Assembly (NCBI RefSeq): GCF_002930155.1
Contig: NZ_PHND01000001.1
Coordinates: forward strand, 620,001 to 684,000
Length of the DNA: 64,000 bases
DNA from: Entomoplasma ellychniae
GTDB taxonomy: Bacteria > Bacillota_I > Bacilli_A > Mycoplasmatales > Mycoplasmataceae
Direction of reading: 5' to 3'
Shown here: piece after piece, positions 1-11,147 of the stretch
Position numbering within the stretch: position 1 is the stretch's first letter
Layout: every line of letters begins with the position of its first letter
Translations under genes and position numbers: made by a program
Notes under the pieces: model-generated
Seen by the model: only the letters and a program-made list of their open reading frames with translations
The model's database searches: none
Told to the model about the DNA's origin: nothing

Positions 1-15
1 AAGAGGCATAATTAA

Positions 16-1368
16 ATGAAAAGAGACATTAGTGTAGAAAATTTATACACGATTGAAAAAAGTATATTAGCTATCGCTTTAAACTCTCCAAATGCACTAC
101 CAGATATTTTTAATGGATTGGTTTTTAATGATTTTTTAGACCCTTCACACAAAACAATATTTGAAATGCTGACAATTCTGAATAAAGAAAGTAAAGAAAT
201 AACAATTAATTCAGTTGTAGCCCTTTTAGATAAAGAAGGCAAATTAGAGCAAGTTGGTGGGGCTACCAAGATTCAAAGTATTGCTTTAGAATTTTTTACA
301 GATGAAGGTATTGAAAATTATATTGAAACAGTTTTTTTTGCATCTGCTTCTAGGAAGTTTGATGCGACTCTTAAAATTATTCAAAATGAAAGAAATAATG
401 GACAACTTGACGTCGAAGATGCAATGAATAAAATTCAAAGAGAATTAATTTCTATTGATTTAAATCAGAATAAAAGTGATGTTAAACACTTTAAAGAATC
501 AGCAGATTCATTAATTGAAAAAATAAAAGGGCTTCAAAAAAGAAATGATACTTTAACTGGTGTTCCCACAGGTCTTTTTGAATTAGATGATATTACATCG
601 GGTTGACAAAAAGGAGATTTAATAATTTTAGCAGCTAGACCAAGTATGGGTAAAACAGCATTTTCACTTCATTTAGCTTACAGAGCAGCTAAAGAAAATC
701 AAGGAGTTGCAATATTTTCTTTAGAAATGCCAGCTGAACAACTTACACAAAGATTGTTAACTATGGTTTCACACTTAGACTCTAAAAAATTAAGAACTGG
801 TAAAAACATATCTGATCAAGAATGAAAAACTTTAATGTATTCAAAAGAGAATATATCAAAACTTCCAATCTACATTGATGACACACCAGGTATTACTGTT
901 CAACAAATTCAATCTAAGTTATATAAATTGAAAAGAGATCATGATATCAAATTTTGCGTAATTGATTATCTTCAATTGATTGGTTCAAACAATTTAAATA
1001 TTGATAGACAAAATGAAATTTCAAACATCTCACGTCATTTAAAAAGAATCTCACGTGAACTTGAAATCCCTATTGTTTGTTTATCTCAGCTGTCAAGATC
1101 AGTTGAAAAAAGAGAAGACAAAAAACCTATAATGTCAGATTTAAGAGATTCTGGTGCTATTGAACAAGATGCTGATTTGATTATGTTTTTATATCGGGAA
1201 GATTATTATACTTACACAAAAGATGCAAATAACAATCATGTTCCAAACAATGAACCATCAGCTATATCTCCAACTGATGTAATTATAGCTAAACACCGTA
1301 ATGGAGCTACTGGTGTTGTTAAAGTTTCTTTTGATAAAAGACATGGTAAATTTTTAGATAAAGGTTAA
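16..1368 (+). CDS. dnaB: Replicative DNA helicase DnaB
   Basis: This is the ring helicase that unwinds DNA at the replication fork and recruits primase. The 450-residue frame is continuous only if TGA is Trp. The N-terminal helical domain fills roughly residues 1-150. The RecA-like domain follows, with Walker [10 protein letters not shown] near residue 210, a Walker B-like strand [11 protein letters not shown] near 315 and the [14 protein letters not shown] helicase motif near 375. Length is normal for DnaB. The start is the first ATG after an AGAGG-like ribosome site at the left edge. No intein is present. Family assignment is firm. Confidence 0.96.
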
Positions 1369-1399
1369 GTCAAAGCGTGTGAATACATGTTTTTTTTGT

Positions 1400-1405
1400 T
1401 ATAAT
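1400..1405 (+). promoter_or_regulatory. -10 box upstream of the lipoprotein gene
   Basis: A perfect TATAAT lies 53 bases before the lipoprotein start, preceded by a T-rich stretch and no obvious -35 box. It implies the lipoprotein is transcribed separately from dnaB. Confidence 0.45.
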
Positions 1406-1457
1406 CTATTTAAATTAAAATTATATGTATAGAAAACTTCAATAAGGAATTTATAAA

Positions 1458-2954
1458 ATGAAAAAACTTTTAACAACGTTAACAGCGATGTCTTTAACTG
1501 CAACTTCTGCAACTTCTTTAACTGCGTGCTCAACAAAGCTAATTACAAATAATTACACTATAAAATTGGCTAGTCATGATGAACTTAACAAGCAAATACG
1601 ATATATTTGAGACACTACAACCAATTCATATATAAATAATTCTGATGGGTGAGATAATGAAAAACTTACTGAACAACAAATTAAAGATAAGCAATTATCT
1701 GAAGTAAAATCAAGTTTGAATGGTTCACTGGGGCAAGGTAATGCAATTGTTCAAGATTTGTTAAATGTAATTTTTTACAATGCAAAAAATACTATTATTA
1801 ACAATAATAAATCTCTAACAAATCAACAATATGTTTTTAGTACTAATTATGAAAAAAATAAAATTTATGTGGATGGGCAATCAAGAACAGCTGGTTTCAA
1901 TTCAAACAATGATGAAGACATTAAACAATATTATGCAAATTACAAAGAATCAAAAAGTGGAATTGCTTCAATTCTTGGTTTGGTTGAATATTCAAAATAT
2001 GTATCATCTGATTCAAATGAAAAAAGTTCAAATATACCAATTGTAACTTCTGAAGATATTCAATTAATTGATAAAATGTACAATGCTTCTAAAAATCAAG
2101 GTATTAGAAGTATAGAATTTGAAAATGAACAACAATTTGTAAATGGAAATATAGGACTTGCTGATTTTGAAGTAAAATCTGATGAAGCAGAAATAACTAA
2201 AGAATTAAAAACTTCTAAAATAACTGAATATGAAACTTCATGAATTAACAAAACTAAGTCTAATTATTCTGAAGAAGCAAAATATAGTGAAAACTATAAA
2301 CAATACATAGCTGGTGGGCCAGTAACATCATTAGATCCTTTTGCTCAAACTTTAATTTCAACTACACAAGAAGAAATTAAAAATACTAACATAACCTTAC
2401 AACAAATCGAAGATAATGCAGACTGATCAAAAACAACACCAGAAGCTGGCATATTATTAAATACATTACCTAATCCTGTATTTGAATATAAGTTAGTTTC
2501 AATAAAGGATGCAAATGAGAAAGTTACAAAAACTTTTTCTTCTAAAACTTATGGTTATCAATTAGTAAAACTAGATCCTATAAAGTTAAAAATTATTTAT
2601 AATGATGATATTAATATTAAAAAAGATAAAGATGGAAAAGAACAATATTTGGGAAAAGATTATGAAATTAACCTAACAGTTGATGGTTTATACGCCTCAT
2701 ATGCACCAATATTATCAACAATAACAAATGATACTACAGATGGTTTAAAAGATAAAGAAAAATTATATCTTGGTTGAAGATTAGCTGGATATCAATTTAA
2801 CAAATCAAGTATGCTTGGATATGGAACTGACGGTAAAGCTTTAAATGCATCTGACAGAAAAAATGTGAGTAAAAATGTTCCGCTTTGGGAAAACAAATAT
2901 AATGAAATGGCAATTACAGATTTTGCAATTCAAGAAACAAAAGTTACAAATTAA
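1458..2954 (+). CDS. Surface lipoprotein of unknown function
   Basis: The 498-residue product begins with a lysine-rich signal peptide and a lipobox ending LTAC-S at residues 21-25. It should therefore be lipidated on that cysteine and anchored on the outer face of the single membrane. The rest is hydrophilic and rich in Asn, Lys and Ser, with four TGA-coded Trp codons. I see no enzymatic motif and no binding-protein fold I can name. Mollicute lipoproteins of this kind are common and poorly characterised. It has its own -10 box, and the start is preceded by an AAGGAA ribosome site. Confidence 0.85.
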
Positions 2955-2989
2955 AAATTAATTACAAACTAAAAAGGAGGTGAGAACAT

Positions 2990-3943
2990 ATGCAAAAAAC
3001 TCTAGAATGAATTATGGAGGGTTCTCACCTTGCGTATCTTTCGTCTGCTTTAACATTTACTATTTTTGTATTATATATATTATTTAAATGAATTCAAAAA
3101 AAACATCTTATAACACAAGGTGTTTTCATTATAAATGAACAATTTAATACTCGTAACATTGCTTACATGGGTATTATGATTGGATGTTCAGTTGCTGTAA
3201 CTGTTGTTATATCTATGACTGTGCCAATTACTGTATTCCCACCAATAAGAGTAGCTTTTGAAGGCATCATGATTAAAATAACAGGAATGATATTTGGGCC
3301 TATAGTGGGTCTAATAGTAGGTTTGGTAACTGAATTGTTAACAATGTTATTTATTCCTTCGTTTATTCACCCAGCATATTTTTTTGTTGCTATAGGTTTT
3401 GCTTTTTGAGCAGGAATTTGTTCTTTTAGCTTTAAATTAAAAGATAATAAGCAATATATTACATTAATAATAATTACTGTATTTGTAATTATTTCAACTT
3501 TATTTTTGTCTCTAACATTAGATAAATTACCTGTTTCAAATCCGCTAAATGAAGGGGAAATCACACCACCTGGATATATTGAAAAAGTAAGTATTTTCGG
3601 CATAAGTATGTCAAGAAAAATGGTCCCTAGAGTTTTTATGATATTAATGGGCGTAATATTAATATTAATTTATATAACTTTTGCTATTCTTATGTTTACA
3701 AGTAAGAAAAAATATATAAACGTTATAATGCCTATAATACTTATTTGTTTAGTTACAGAAATTTTAGTGTCAATACTAACTGCTTCATGAGGGGATGCTG
3801 AATTATTAGCTAAAGAGAGCGAAAATGGTTATATCAACATGGTTGCTTTAAGAGTAGCTCAAATGCCTCTTAAAATTATATTTAATACTAGTTTATTATC
3901 AACTGTTTATTTTGTTTTAAGACCCTTGATAAAGAATAAGTAG
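2990..3943 (+). CDS. ECF transporter S-component, folate-type (putative)
   Basis: This is a 317-residue integral membrane protein with about six hydrophobic segments. The stretch around residues 60-125 (VPITVFPPIRVAFEG, then KITGMIFGPIVGLIVGLVTELL) matches the substrate-binding core of ECF-type S-components, and the folate group is the closest pattern I recognise. Such proteins bind a vitamin and dock on a shared energising module, which is not encoded here. A very strong AAGGAGGTG ribosome site precedes the ATG. The gene ends 7 bases before cysS, so the two may be co-transcribed. The membrane nature is certain and the substrate is a guess. Confidence 0.65.
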
Positions 3944-3950
3944 GTAGTAT

Positions 3951-5267
3951 ATGAAAATATTTGATACATTATCAAGAAAATATAAAACCATTAAAAATCC
4001 TCAAGCTAACATTTACAGTTGTGGTCCAACCATTTACGACTATATACATATAGGCAATGCGAGACCTATTTTGTTAACTGATACTTTAATAAAGTTTTTA
4101 GAATTTAAAAAAGTAAAAGTAAATTTTTTACAAAACATTACAGACATAGATGACAAAATAATTAGTAAATCCTTAGAAACAAATACACCAGAAATAGAGT
4201 TAACTAACTTTTTTAAAAAAGCATACCTTAAAAATTTAAAAGAATTAAAAGTTAGAATGCCAAATCAGATAGTATGCATAAGTGATGAAATAAAACTTAT
4301 GCAATCATTTATTGATAATTTAATTATAAATCAATCAGCTTATGAAACTAAAAGTGGTATATATTTTAATATTAATAAATTTAAGTCAGAGTATGGTAAA
4401 TTGTCAAATATAAAAGTTGATGATTTAATATCAAAAACAGCTGAAGATTTTTTTGAAGATAAAAATTTAAAAGCGGATTTTAGTTTATGAAAAACAACAA
4501 ACGTAGGGTTGAATTGAGATTTTCATAAACAAAAAGGAAGACCAGGTTGACACACTGAATGTGTAACTTTAATTGATAATTATTTTAATCATGAAACTAT
4601 TGATATTCATATTGGTGGAATTGATTTGCAATTTCCACATCACGAAAATGAAAGAATACAATTTTTAGCAAAAAATAACAAAGAATTATCTTATATTTGA
4701 ATGCATAATGGACATTTAACTGTAGATAATGTAAAAATGAGTAAGTCATTAAATAACACTACGCATTTAAAAGATTTTATACAAACTTATGGTGTGAATG
4801 TTTTAAGATGGTTATTTCAAACAACTCACTATAAACAACCTATCAATATAACTGATGATCTTTTAAAGCAAGGTGTTAAGTTTGAAGATAAAATTAATAA
4901 TTGCATAAAAAAATTAAAACAATGGCTAATAATTAATGAAGCTAAAGTAGAAGAACAAGTAGATGAACATATTTTAAACAAGTTTGATAAATATATGAAT
5001 GATGATTTGAATACTCCTCAAGTTTTAATGCTGATTAACTTTTTAATTTCAAACATAAATAAAGAAGATAATTTTAAAATTAAAATATTACAATTTAATA
5101 CATTAAAAATTATTTTACAAGTATTGGGATTTAGTTTTGAGTTTAATTTAAATGTTGATGATCAAATCAAGATGTTATATTTGAAACAAAAAGAACATAT
5201 ATTAAACAAAGAATTTGTTGAAGCAGATCAAATTAGAGCAATTTTAATTAAAGAAGGGTTATTATAA
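3951..5267 (+). CDS. cysS: Cysteinyl-tRNA synthetase
   Basis: This enzyme charges tRNA-Cys with cysteine in the cytosol. The class I signatures are present: HIGN at residues 33-36 (within [11 protein letters not shown]) and KMSKS at 262-266. A zinc-ligand Cys24 sits in SCGPT, with the [15 protein letters not shown] segment between the two signatures. At 438 residues it is slightly short, as in other Mollicutes. Several Trp codons are TGA. The stop overlaps the start of the downstream methyltransferase gene, indicating translational coupling. Confidence 0.95.
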
Positions 5268-5989
5268 TGGAAAATAAAAATTTAATTTATGGTAAACATT
5301 CTATATATGAGTTCATTAAAAAACACCCTAACTTAATTAAAAATATTTGAACAACAAACATGGATAGTATTTTTGAAACACTTGATCTGAAAATAAATAT
5401 CGTAACTAAAAACAAGCTTGATAGAATGTTTCAATATGAAGTTAATCATCAAAATATTGTAGCAGAAGTAAAAGAATACAACTATCAACCATTTAGCGAA
5501 ATGAAAGCAAAGCTTTTAGAAACAAACAAAAATATAGTTTTAATTTTTGATCAAATTCAAGATCCGTATAACTTTGGTGCTTTAATAAGAACTGCGAGTT
5601 TATTAAATATTCAAAATATTGTTATATTAGATCGTAAACAAGTATTTGTCACTTCAACTGTTGTTAAAACTTCTGCTGGGACTGTATATGATGTAAACAT
5701 ATCAAAAGTATCTAATTTGTCTAATGTTGTAAAAGAACTTCAAAAACAAGGTTTTTGAGTTTACAGCACTAATTTAAATCAGAATTCACAAGATATTAGA
5801 AATGTTAGTTTTGCTAATAAATCAGCTATTATAATTGGCAATGAACATAGTGGTGTTAGTGAATTACTAACTAAAAATAGTGATGTAAATTTTTATATTC
5901 CATCAAACAAAAATATTGATTCTTTTAATGCAAACGTGGCTGGTTCAATAATTATGTTTTGAGTTTCTAACCAAATTAAACTAATTTAA
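5267..5989 (+). CDS. rlmB: 23S rRNA/tRNA 2'-O-ribose methyltransferase, TrmH/SpoU family (RlmB-like)
   Basis: The 240-residue protein has a short N-terminal substrate-binding domain starting NLIYGKHSIYEF. The SpoU knot fold follows, with motif 1 (IFDQIQDPYNFGALIRTA), motif 2 (IIIGNEHSGVSE) and motif 3 (IPSNKNIDSFNANVAGSI). These bind S-adenosylmethionine and form the trefoil knot. Position directly after cysS, sharing the TAATG overlap, is typical of Firmicutes and Mollicutes, where RlmB modifies 23S rRNA G2251. The exact target nucleotide cannot be read from sequence. Confidence 0.88.
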
Positions 5990-6001
5990 TAATTTTATTG
6001 A

Positions 6002-6007
6002 TATAAT
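6002..6007 (+). promoter_or_regulatory. -10 box before rpmG-secE-nusG
   Basis: TATAAT occurs 62 bases upstream of rpmG. A hairpin with a T-run follows it before the first gene of the operon. Confidence 0.4.
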
Positions 6008-6022
6008 AAAATAAATAGTTAG

Positions 6023-6043
6023 AAGGAGGGTTTCCTCCTTTTT
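6023..6043 (+). terminator. Hairpin with T-run between rlmB and rpmG
   Basis: AAGGAGG and CCTCCTT form a 7-bp stem with a 4-base loop followed by a short T-run. It may terminate cysS-rlmB. It also lies downstream of a -10 box, so it could act within the rpmG leader. The arms contain a sequence resembling a ribosome-binding site. Confidence 0.55.
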
Positions 6044-6068
6044 AATTAGAATTTTATTGGGGGCAATT

Positions 6069-6227
6069 GTGAAATCATCATCTAGAAAAATTATATTAGT
6101 TTGCGAAGTATGCTTAGCAAGAAATTATTCTGTCAACAAAAGCACATTAACTCAAAAACAAAGACTAGAAATCAAAAAATTTTGTAACTCATGTAATCAT
6201 CATACACTTCACAAGGAAACAAGATAA
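6069..6227 (+). CDS. rpmG: 50S ribosomal protein L33
   Basis: The 52-residue L33 binds near the ribosomal E site. Two CxxC pairs (CEVC near residue 12 and CNSC near 39) mark the zinc-binding form of the protein. Translation starts at GTG, preceded by a GGGGG ribosome site; no ATG is available in frame at the N-terminus. The gene is too short for many ORF callers. The stop overlaps the secE start, and the rpmG-secE-nusG order is the classical bacterial arrangement. Confidence 0.92.
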   Translation: MKSSSRKIILVCEVCLARNYSVNKSTLTQKQRLEIKKFCNSCNHHTLHKETR

Positions 6228-6511
6228 TGAAAAAAGATAAACTTGAAAAAAGAGAAAAAATAAAAGTTTCTAAAGAAACTAAAAAGGCATTAAAAGTCAA
6301 AAAACAAAAGGAATCTAAAAATCGTGGTAAAGCTTTTAAAGAATACCCAATAAAAATTGTTAAAGAAGTACATAAAATTAAATGATCTGGTTGAGATAAC
6401 TTAAAGAAAAAATATATAATAGTTTTATTATTTATGATCATTTTTGCACTACTATTCTTTCTGATAGGACTGGGTATACAACAATTATTTCAATGAATTA
6501 AAATTTATTAA
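6227..6511 (+). CDS. secE: Preprotein translocase subunit SecE
   Basis: This is a 94-residue protein with a long, very basic N-terminal region and a single C-terminal membrane helix (IIVLLFMIIFALLFFLIGLG, residues about 65-85). That topology is typical of the single-span SecE that clamps SecY. Three TGA-coded Trp codons break the frame under the standard code. The identification rests on the position between rpmG and nusG plus topology, because SecE sequences are weakly conserved. Confidence 0.88.
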
Positions 6512-6523
6512 CAAGGAGAGAAA

Positions 6524-7174
6524 ATGAATAAAGAAGAAATTTTACAATTAGAAAAAGATATATTAAATGCAAAAGGTCAATGATTTGTTATTAACTCACA
6601 AACGGGGCATGAAGATAAAGTTCTTCAAGATTTAACAAATAAAATTAAATCTGAAAAACATGATAACCAAGTCTTTGATATTAGAATATCTAAAGGCATT
6701 GTTTTAACAAAAACCGGAAAAGAAAAAGAAAAAAATTTATTTCCTGGTTATATTTTTATTAATATGATTATGAATGAAGAAACTTGATTTATAGTTAGAA
6801 ATACACCTGGAGTAACTGGATTTATTGGTTCATCAGGACGTGGTGCTAAACCATTCCCTTTAACTGTTGAAGAAGTACTAAAAATGCTAATGCCAAAAGA
6901 AGAAACAATTGTTGAAGAAAATGAAAAAGCACCTTCAATTAATGAGAAAATCCCAGGAGTAGCGATACCTGTTACTAAAAAACCTTTATTTACAGCTAAT
7001 TTTGTAGTTGGTCAAATGGTTAGAGTAATATCTGGTATCAATACTGGTGAAGAAGGTGAAGTTAAAGATATGGATTATGAAAAGGGCGTAGCAGTTATTC
7101 TTATTGAAATGTTTGGTAGATATACAAATTTAGAGATTTCATTTAGTGATGTGAAGCCGCTTAAAGAACTTTAA
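6524..7174 (+). CDS. nusG: Transcription antitermination factor NusG
   Basis: NusG binds RNA polymerase and couples transcription to termination, antitermination and translation. The 216-residue protein has the NGN domain at about 15-120 (GQWFVINSQTGHEDKV, FPGYIFINM, RNTPGVTGFIG). A charged linker of about 35 residues follows. The C-terminal KOW domain contains VGQMVRVISGINTGEEGEV near 163-181. Its ribosome site is AAGGAGAG. A hairpin terminator directly follows, closing the rpmG-secE-nusG unit. Confidence 0.95.
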
Positions 7175-7182
7175 TTTTAATC

Positions 7183-7205
7183 AATGAGCAAAGCTCATTT
7201 TTTTT
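7183..7205 (+). terminator. Intrinsic terminator after nusG
   Basis: AATGAGC/GCTCATT forms a 7-bp stem with a 3-base loop followed by a run of eight or more T. Confidence 0.85.
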
Positions 7206-7285
7206 GTGTTAAAATTAGTTTAAATAAATACTGATTAATCTAACGTTTATCGCGATTAAATAAAAAATTGAATAGGAGAAAATTA

Positions 7286-8998
7286 ATGTCAAAAATAAAA
7301 TTTATGGCAATTGGTGGACAAGATGAAAGAGGTAAAAACCTTTTTGTTTTAGAAATTGGTGAAGAATTATTTATATTAGATGCAGGTGTAAAATACCCTG
7401 ATAAAGGTATTTTAGGAGTAGATATAGTTATTCCTAAATTAGATTACATCATAGATAACAAAAAAAGAGTTAAAGGAATTTTTTTAACAAACTCTGCCAG
7501 TTATAATATGGGGGCTGTTCCATATATTTTAAAGCACATGGATGTACCAGTTTATTGTAATGAAATTACAAAATTAATATCATCAATTAAAATTTCTAGA
7601 ATGAGAATTAAAAATAATAAAGATCAAAATTATAAAGTTGTAAAAGATAAAGACGTATTGGAAGCTGGAAATGTAAAAGTAGAAGTTTTTAGAACAACGT
7701 CTGCATCTCCACAATCTTTTGGTTATGCTTTTCACACTGAACAAGGTGTTGTTGTATATGTTGGGGATTATATAATTGATGGTCAAGAACAATCTTACTT
7801 TTCAACAGATTTTAACCATTTATCAGATATTGGTAAAAAAGGCGTTTTAGCTTTAATAGCAGATAGTGAATATGCTTCAAGAAGTGGTTTCACAGCTCCA
7901 AATCATAAAATTCAAGACTTTATTTCGATCCCTTTTAAAGAAAAGAAAACAAGAATAGCTATTGGGATTTTTGAAGAAGACATTTTTAAACTTGGTGAAA
8001 TATGTAAAGTTGCTAAAGAAAATAATAGAAAGATCGCTGTTTATGGGCGTTTGATGGCACAAGTATTAAAATCAAATTTAATTAGTAAAAATCTTAATAT
8101 TCTTCCGGAAGATATTATATCTATTGAAGAATACATGAAATCAGACAATGGTGTTTTGATAATTTCTGGAACTGTGGATGTACTTTATTCTAAATTAACT
8201 AAAGTAGCAACTGGAAATGATGATGTAGTTGAATTAACATCAAAAGATTTAATGATATTAGCAACTCCACCAGCCCCTGGAATAGAAAAAAAACATGCTC
8301 AAATTCTAGATGAATTGGCAAGAACAGATGCAAGGCTTATAGCTTTAAGTGACAGAAATATTTGAACAATGCATGCTTCTTATGAGGATGTGAAAGTTTT
8401 AACAAGTATTGTTAGACCAAAATATTTTATACCAGTTAAATCTTTATTTAAAGATGGTTTAAAAGCAGAAAGCGCTGCAATTGAAGCTGGTGTTTTACCA
8501 GAAAATATTGCTGTTATCAATAACGGTCAAGTTCTTGATTTAACAAGAAAAGTTTTAACTATAGAGAAGAAAAATGTTGATTTTGGTAATACATATGTTG
8601 ATGAGATAGGTATTGGTGATGTTGGAACAATAGTTTTAAATGAAAGAAGACAATTGGCTACAGATGGTGTTATTATACTTGGTGCTACAATAGACTCAAG
8701 AAACAAGGAATTAGTTTCAATGATTGATACTCAAATGCGCGGTGTTGTTTATATTCAAGAAGATAACCCAATATTCAAAATTATTCAAAAAGATATTGAG
8801 TTATCAATACAACAAGGGCAAAGTCTATTTAAAGAAAACCCTAAGAAATATGACTTAAATGAAATTAAAAAAGAAATTGTAACTAAGGTTAGAACTTCGA
8901 TAAAACAAGAGTCTGGTAAACAACCAATTGTGCTTTGCATAATTAACGAATTCAATGGTGTAAATTTTGTATTTAAAAATAAAAAAAATAAGGTTTAG
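7286..8998 (+). CDS. RNase J-type metallo-beta-lactamase/beta-CASP protein with a lost active site
   Basis: The 570-residue protein aligns along its length with RNase J: N-terminal strands KIKFMAIGGQDERGKN, the beta-CASP region, the STNA-like ADSEYASRSGFT and a C-terminal domain. The metal-binding HxHxDH motif is replaced by an NSASYNMG segment near residues 70-77. The later HxSGH-type motif reads MHASYED. It is therefore probably not a nuclease by itself and may be a structural partner of an active RNase J, as Bacillus J2 is of J1. I start at the ATG with the AGGAG site rather than an upstream TTG. The N-terminal TGA-free region and later UGA Trp fit the host code. Confidence 0.82.
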
Positions 8999-9173
8999 TA
9001 CAATTTACTTGCCTTTTTTTACTTTTTTTACTTTTTGTTTTAAAAAGTCACATTTAATGATATTTAACATCTTGATTTCAATGCAATTATAAGGTATCAT
9101 TATAAATAATTAATGTTTTTAAACAGCATTTTTATGACCATTTAAAAAAATAAATAGATAGGAAATTACAAAG

Positions 9174-11147
9174 ATGAAAAACAAACAAGAAACTATAATT
9201 TCATTTAATGATGTTATCGTAAAAACCAATACAAGAGGTAAAACATTAAACGTAATTAAAAATATTTCATTCGATGTTTATGCAAATGAAATATTAGCTA
9301 TTGTTGGAAAGTCAAATACAGGTAAAACTGTATTGACAAAAGTTTTAAGTAATTCACTAAATCAAAACTCTTATGTTTCAAACGGGACTATTATGTACTA
9401 TCCAACAAAAGCAACTATTGATGAAGGCAAAGACCACATATTATCTCCAATTGATTTAGTGAGTTATCAAAAAAGTAACTTATCTAATGTAACAAAAAAT
9501 ATCATTACTCTTACAAATAAAACAATAATTGATAAAGCGGTTATTAAAATTTACAAATTGAGACAAGAAATATCAAAAATACAACAAGAAGAAGCACATA
9601 GACAAACTGTAATGTTTAAATCTATTTTAGATAAAACAGTCAGAATGTCTCAATATGAAAAAACTCAGCTACACTCATCAACTTATTTAAAAGACAAGAA
9701 TGAGTCAATTAATAACAACACATCTCCATCAATGCCTCTCATCAATAAGCTATTAAAAAGAATTCAAAAACATGAAAATGCAATTGATAAATCATTTTTA
9801 ATTCTTGCAAATACAATAGACCAAAAAGAAGAAATAGTGCATTATAAAGTTATAGAATATCATAAAAATGAAATTAAAAATATTAAATCAGCAATTTCTC
9901 AAATTCAAATTAGTGTAGCAAAAACAAATTATACATTTATGAAATCGTTAAAAAGTGATATTAAGTTTTTATTAAATAATGAAGAATTTTTAAACGTTGA
10001 GACAAGGAAAGCTTCTTTAAGAAAAATGAAGTACTACAACCAAATTTTAAAATTGGATCAAAATGAAGTGATTTTATTAAAAATGAAGTTAATAGATGAT
10101 CAATTAGAAATTATTAGAAGAGCTAATTATGAACTTTCAAATTTCAAAAAGTTAAGTGATGGTTCTATTGAAAACCTTTCTTTATTAATGCAAGATATTC
10201 AAATAAATAAAGATTCTATTAAAATGGTTGAAAAAAGTTTAATAGAAGACGGATTAGAATATTTGGGAAAAAAAGAATTTTTAACAGATTTTGAAAACAA
10301 CTTAATTAATTTAGTTTCAAAAATACTAGTTGAAAAAAAAGTTTCAAAAGAAGAAATTAATAAAGTTCTGGCACAATGAAACTTTCAAAAACATAAACCT
10401 TCTAAAAATAGGTCAGAGTCACAAAAAGATTTAAAATTTGTTAACGAAGAGGTTATAAGCACAATTTTTGAAAGCATAAACCAATCTTTAAAACCAGATG
10501 TTAAGATAGGACATCAAATTTCTGATATTATTGCTTCAACAAAAAGACTTTCAAAATCTGAAGCTCACTTAAAAGCTTTGGAGTTATTACATAGGTTAGG
10601 TCTTGTCAATGCTGAAGAAATATTTAATATGCTGCCATCACAATGCTCTGACACTATTAATCAATTAGTCGTAATTGCAAAATCAGTTTCATCTTCTCCA
10701 AAAGTTTTAGTTTGAGATGAAACAGCAAATTTACTTGGATCAAACATTAAAAATCAGCTATTAAAATTAATTATAGAACTTAAAGAAGAACTGAATTTGA
10801 CTGTGATTTTATTTACACAGTCGTTTGAAATTCCTTCAAAAATAGCTGATAGAATAGCTGTTATTCATGATGGTGAAATTGTTGAGTATGGAAATACTAA
10901 AGAAATTATTAATAATGCAATTCACCCAGAATCGATTGCATTAAAATTAAATATAAAAGAAATATTTCAAGAAGAAAATCATGATAATATTTCAGACAAT
11001 TTATTTAATAATTTTAATGAAAAATTATTAAGAAAAAATTATGCTGAAAAAAAATATGAGTTAGTTCCTAACAAGTTTTCTAAAATAACAAAATCACATT
11101 TTGTAAAAGAAGAATTTAAAATTAAAGCAAGAAGAGGTAAAAAATAA
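9174..11147 (+). CDS. oppD: Divergent OppD-like ABC transporter ATPase with a large helical insertion
   Basis: The 657-residue protein has an ABC ATPase split by about 330 residues of charged, helical sequence. Walker A reads GKSNTGKT near 45-52 (the fourth position is Asn instead of Gly). The insertion follows. The signature region reads SQCSDTINQ rather than LSGGQ, and Walker B is VLVWDETANLL. The C-terminus carries the H-loop-like FTQSFE region and an Opp-type tail. Similar insertions occur in Mollicute OppD/OppF. The substrate is presumably peptide, but the permeases and binding protein are not adjacent and the signature is degenerate. Its stop overlaps the next gene. Confidence 0.65.

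Noticed and set aside
12-269. Minus-strand ORF opposite dnaB
   Set aside because: It lies entirely antisense to a well-conserved helicase frame, with no ribosome site.
6023-6043. AAGGAGG hairpin before rpmG read as a ribosome-site-sequestering riboswitch
   Set aside because: The next start codon is 26 bases beyond the hairpin and has its own GGGGG site; a simple terminator explains it better.
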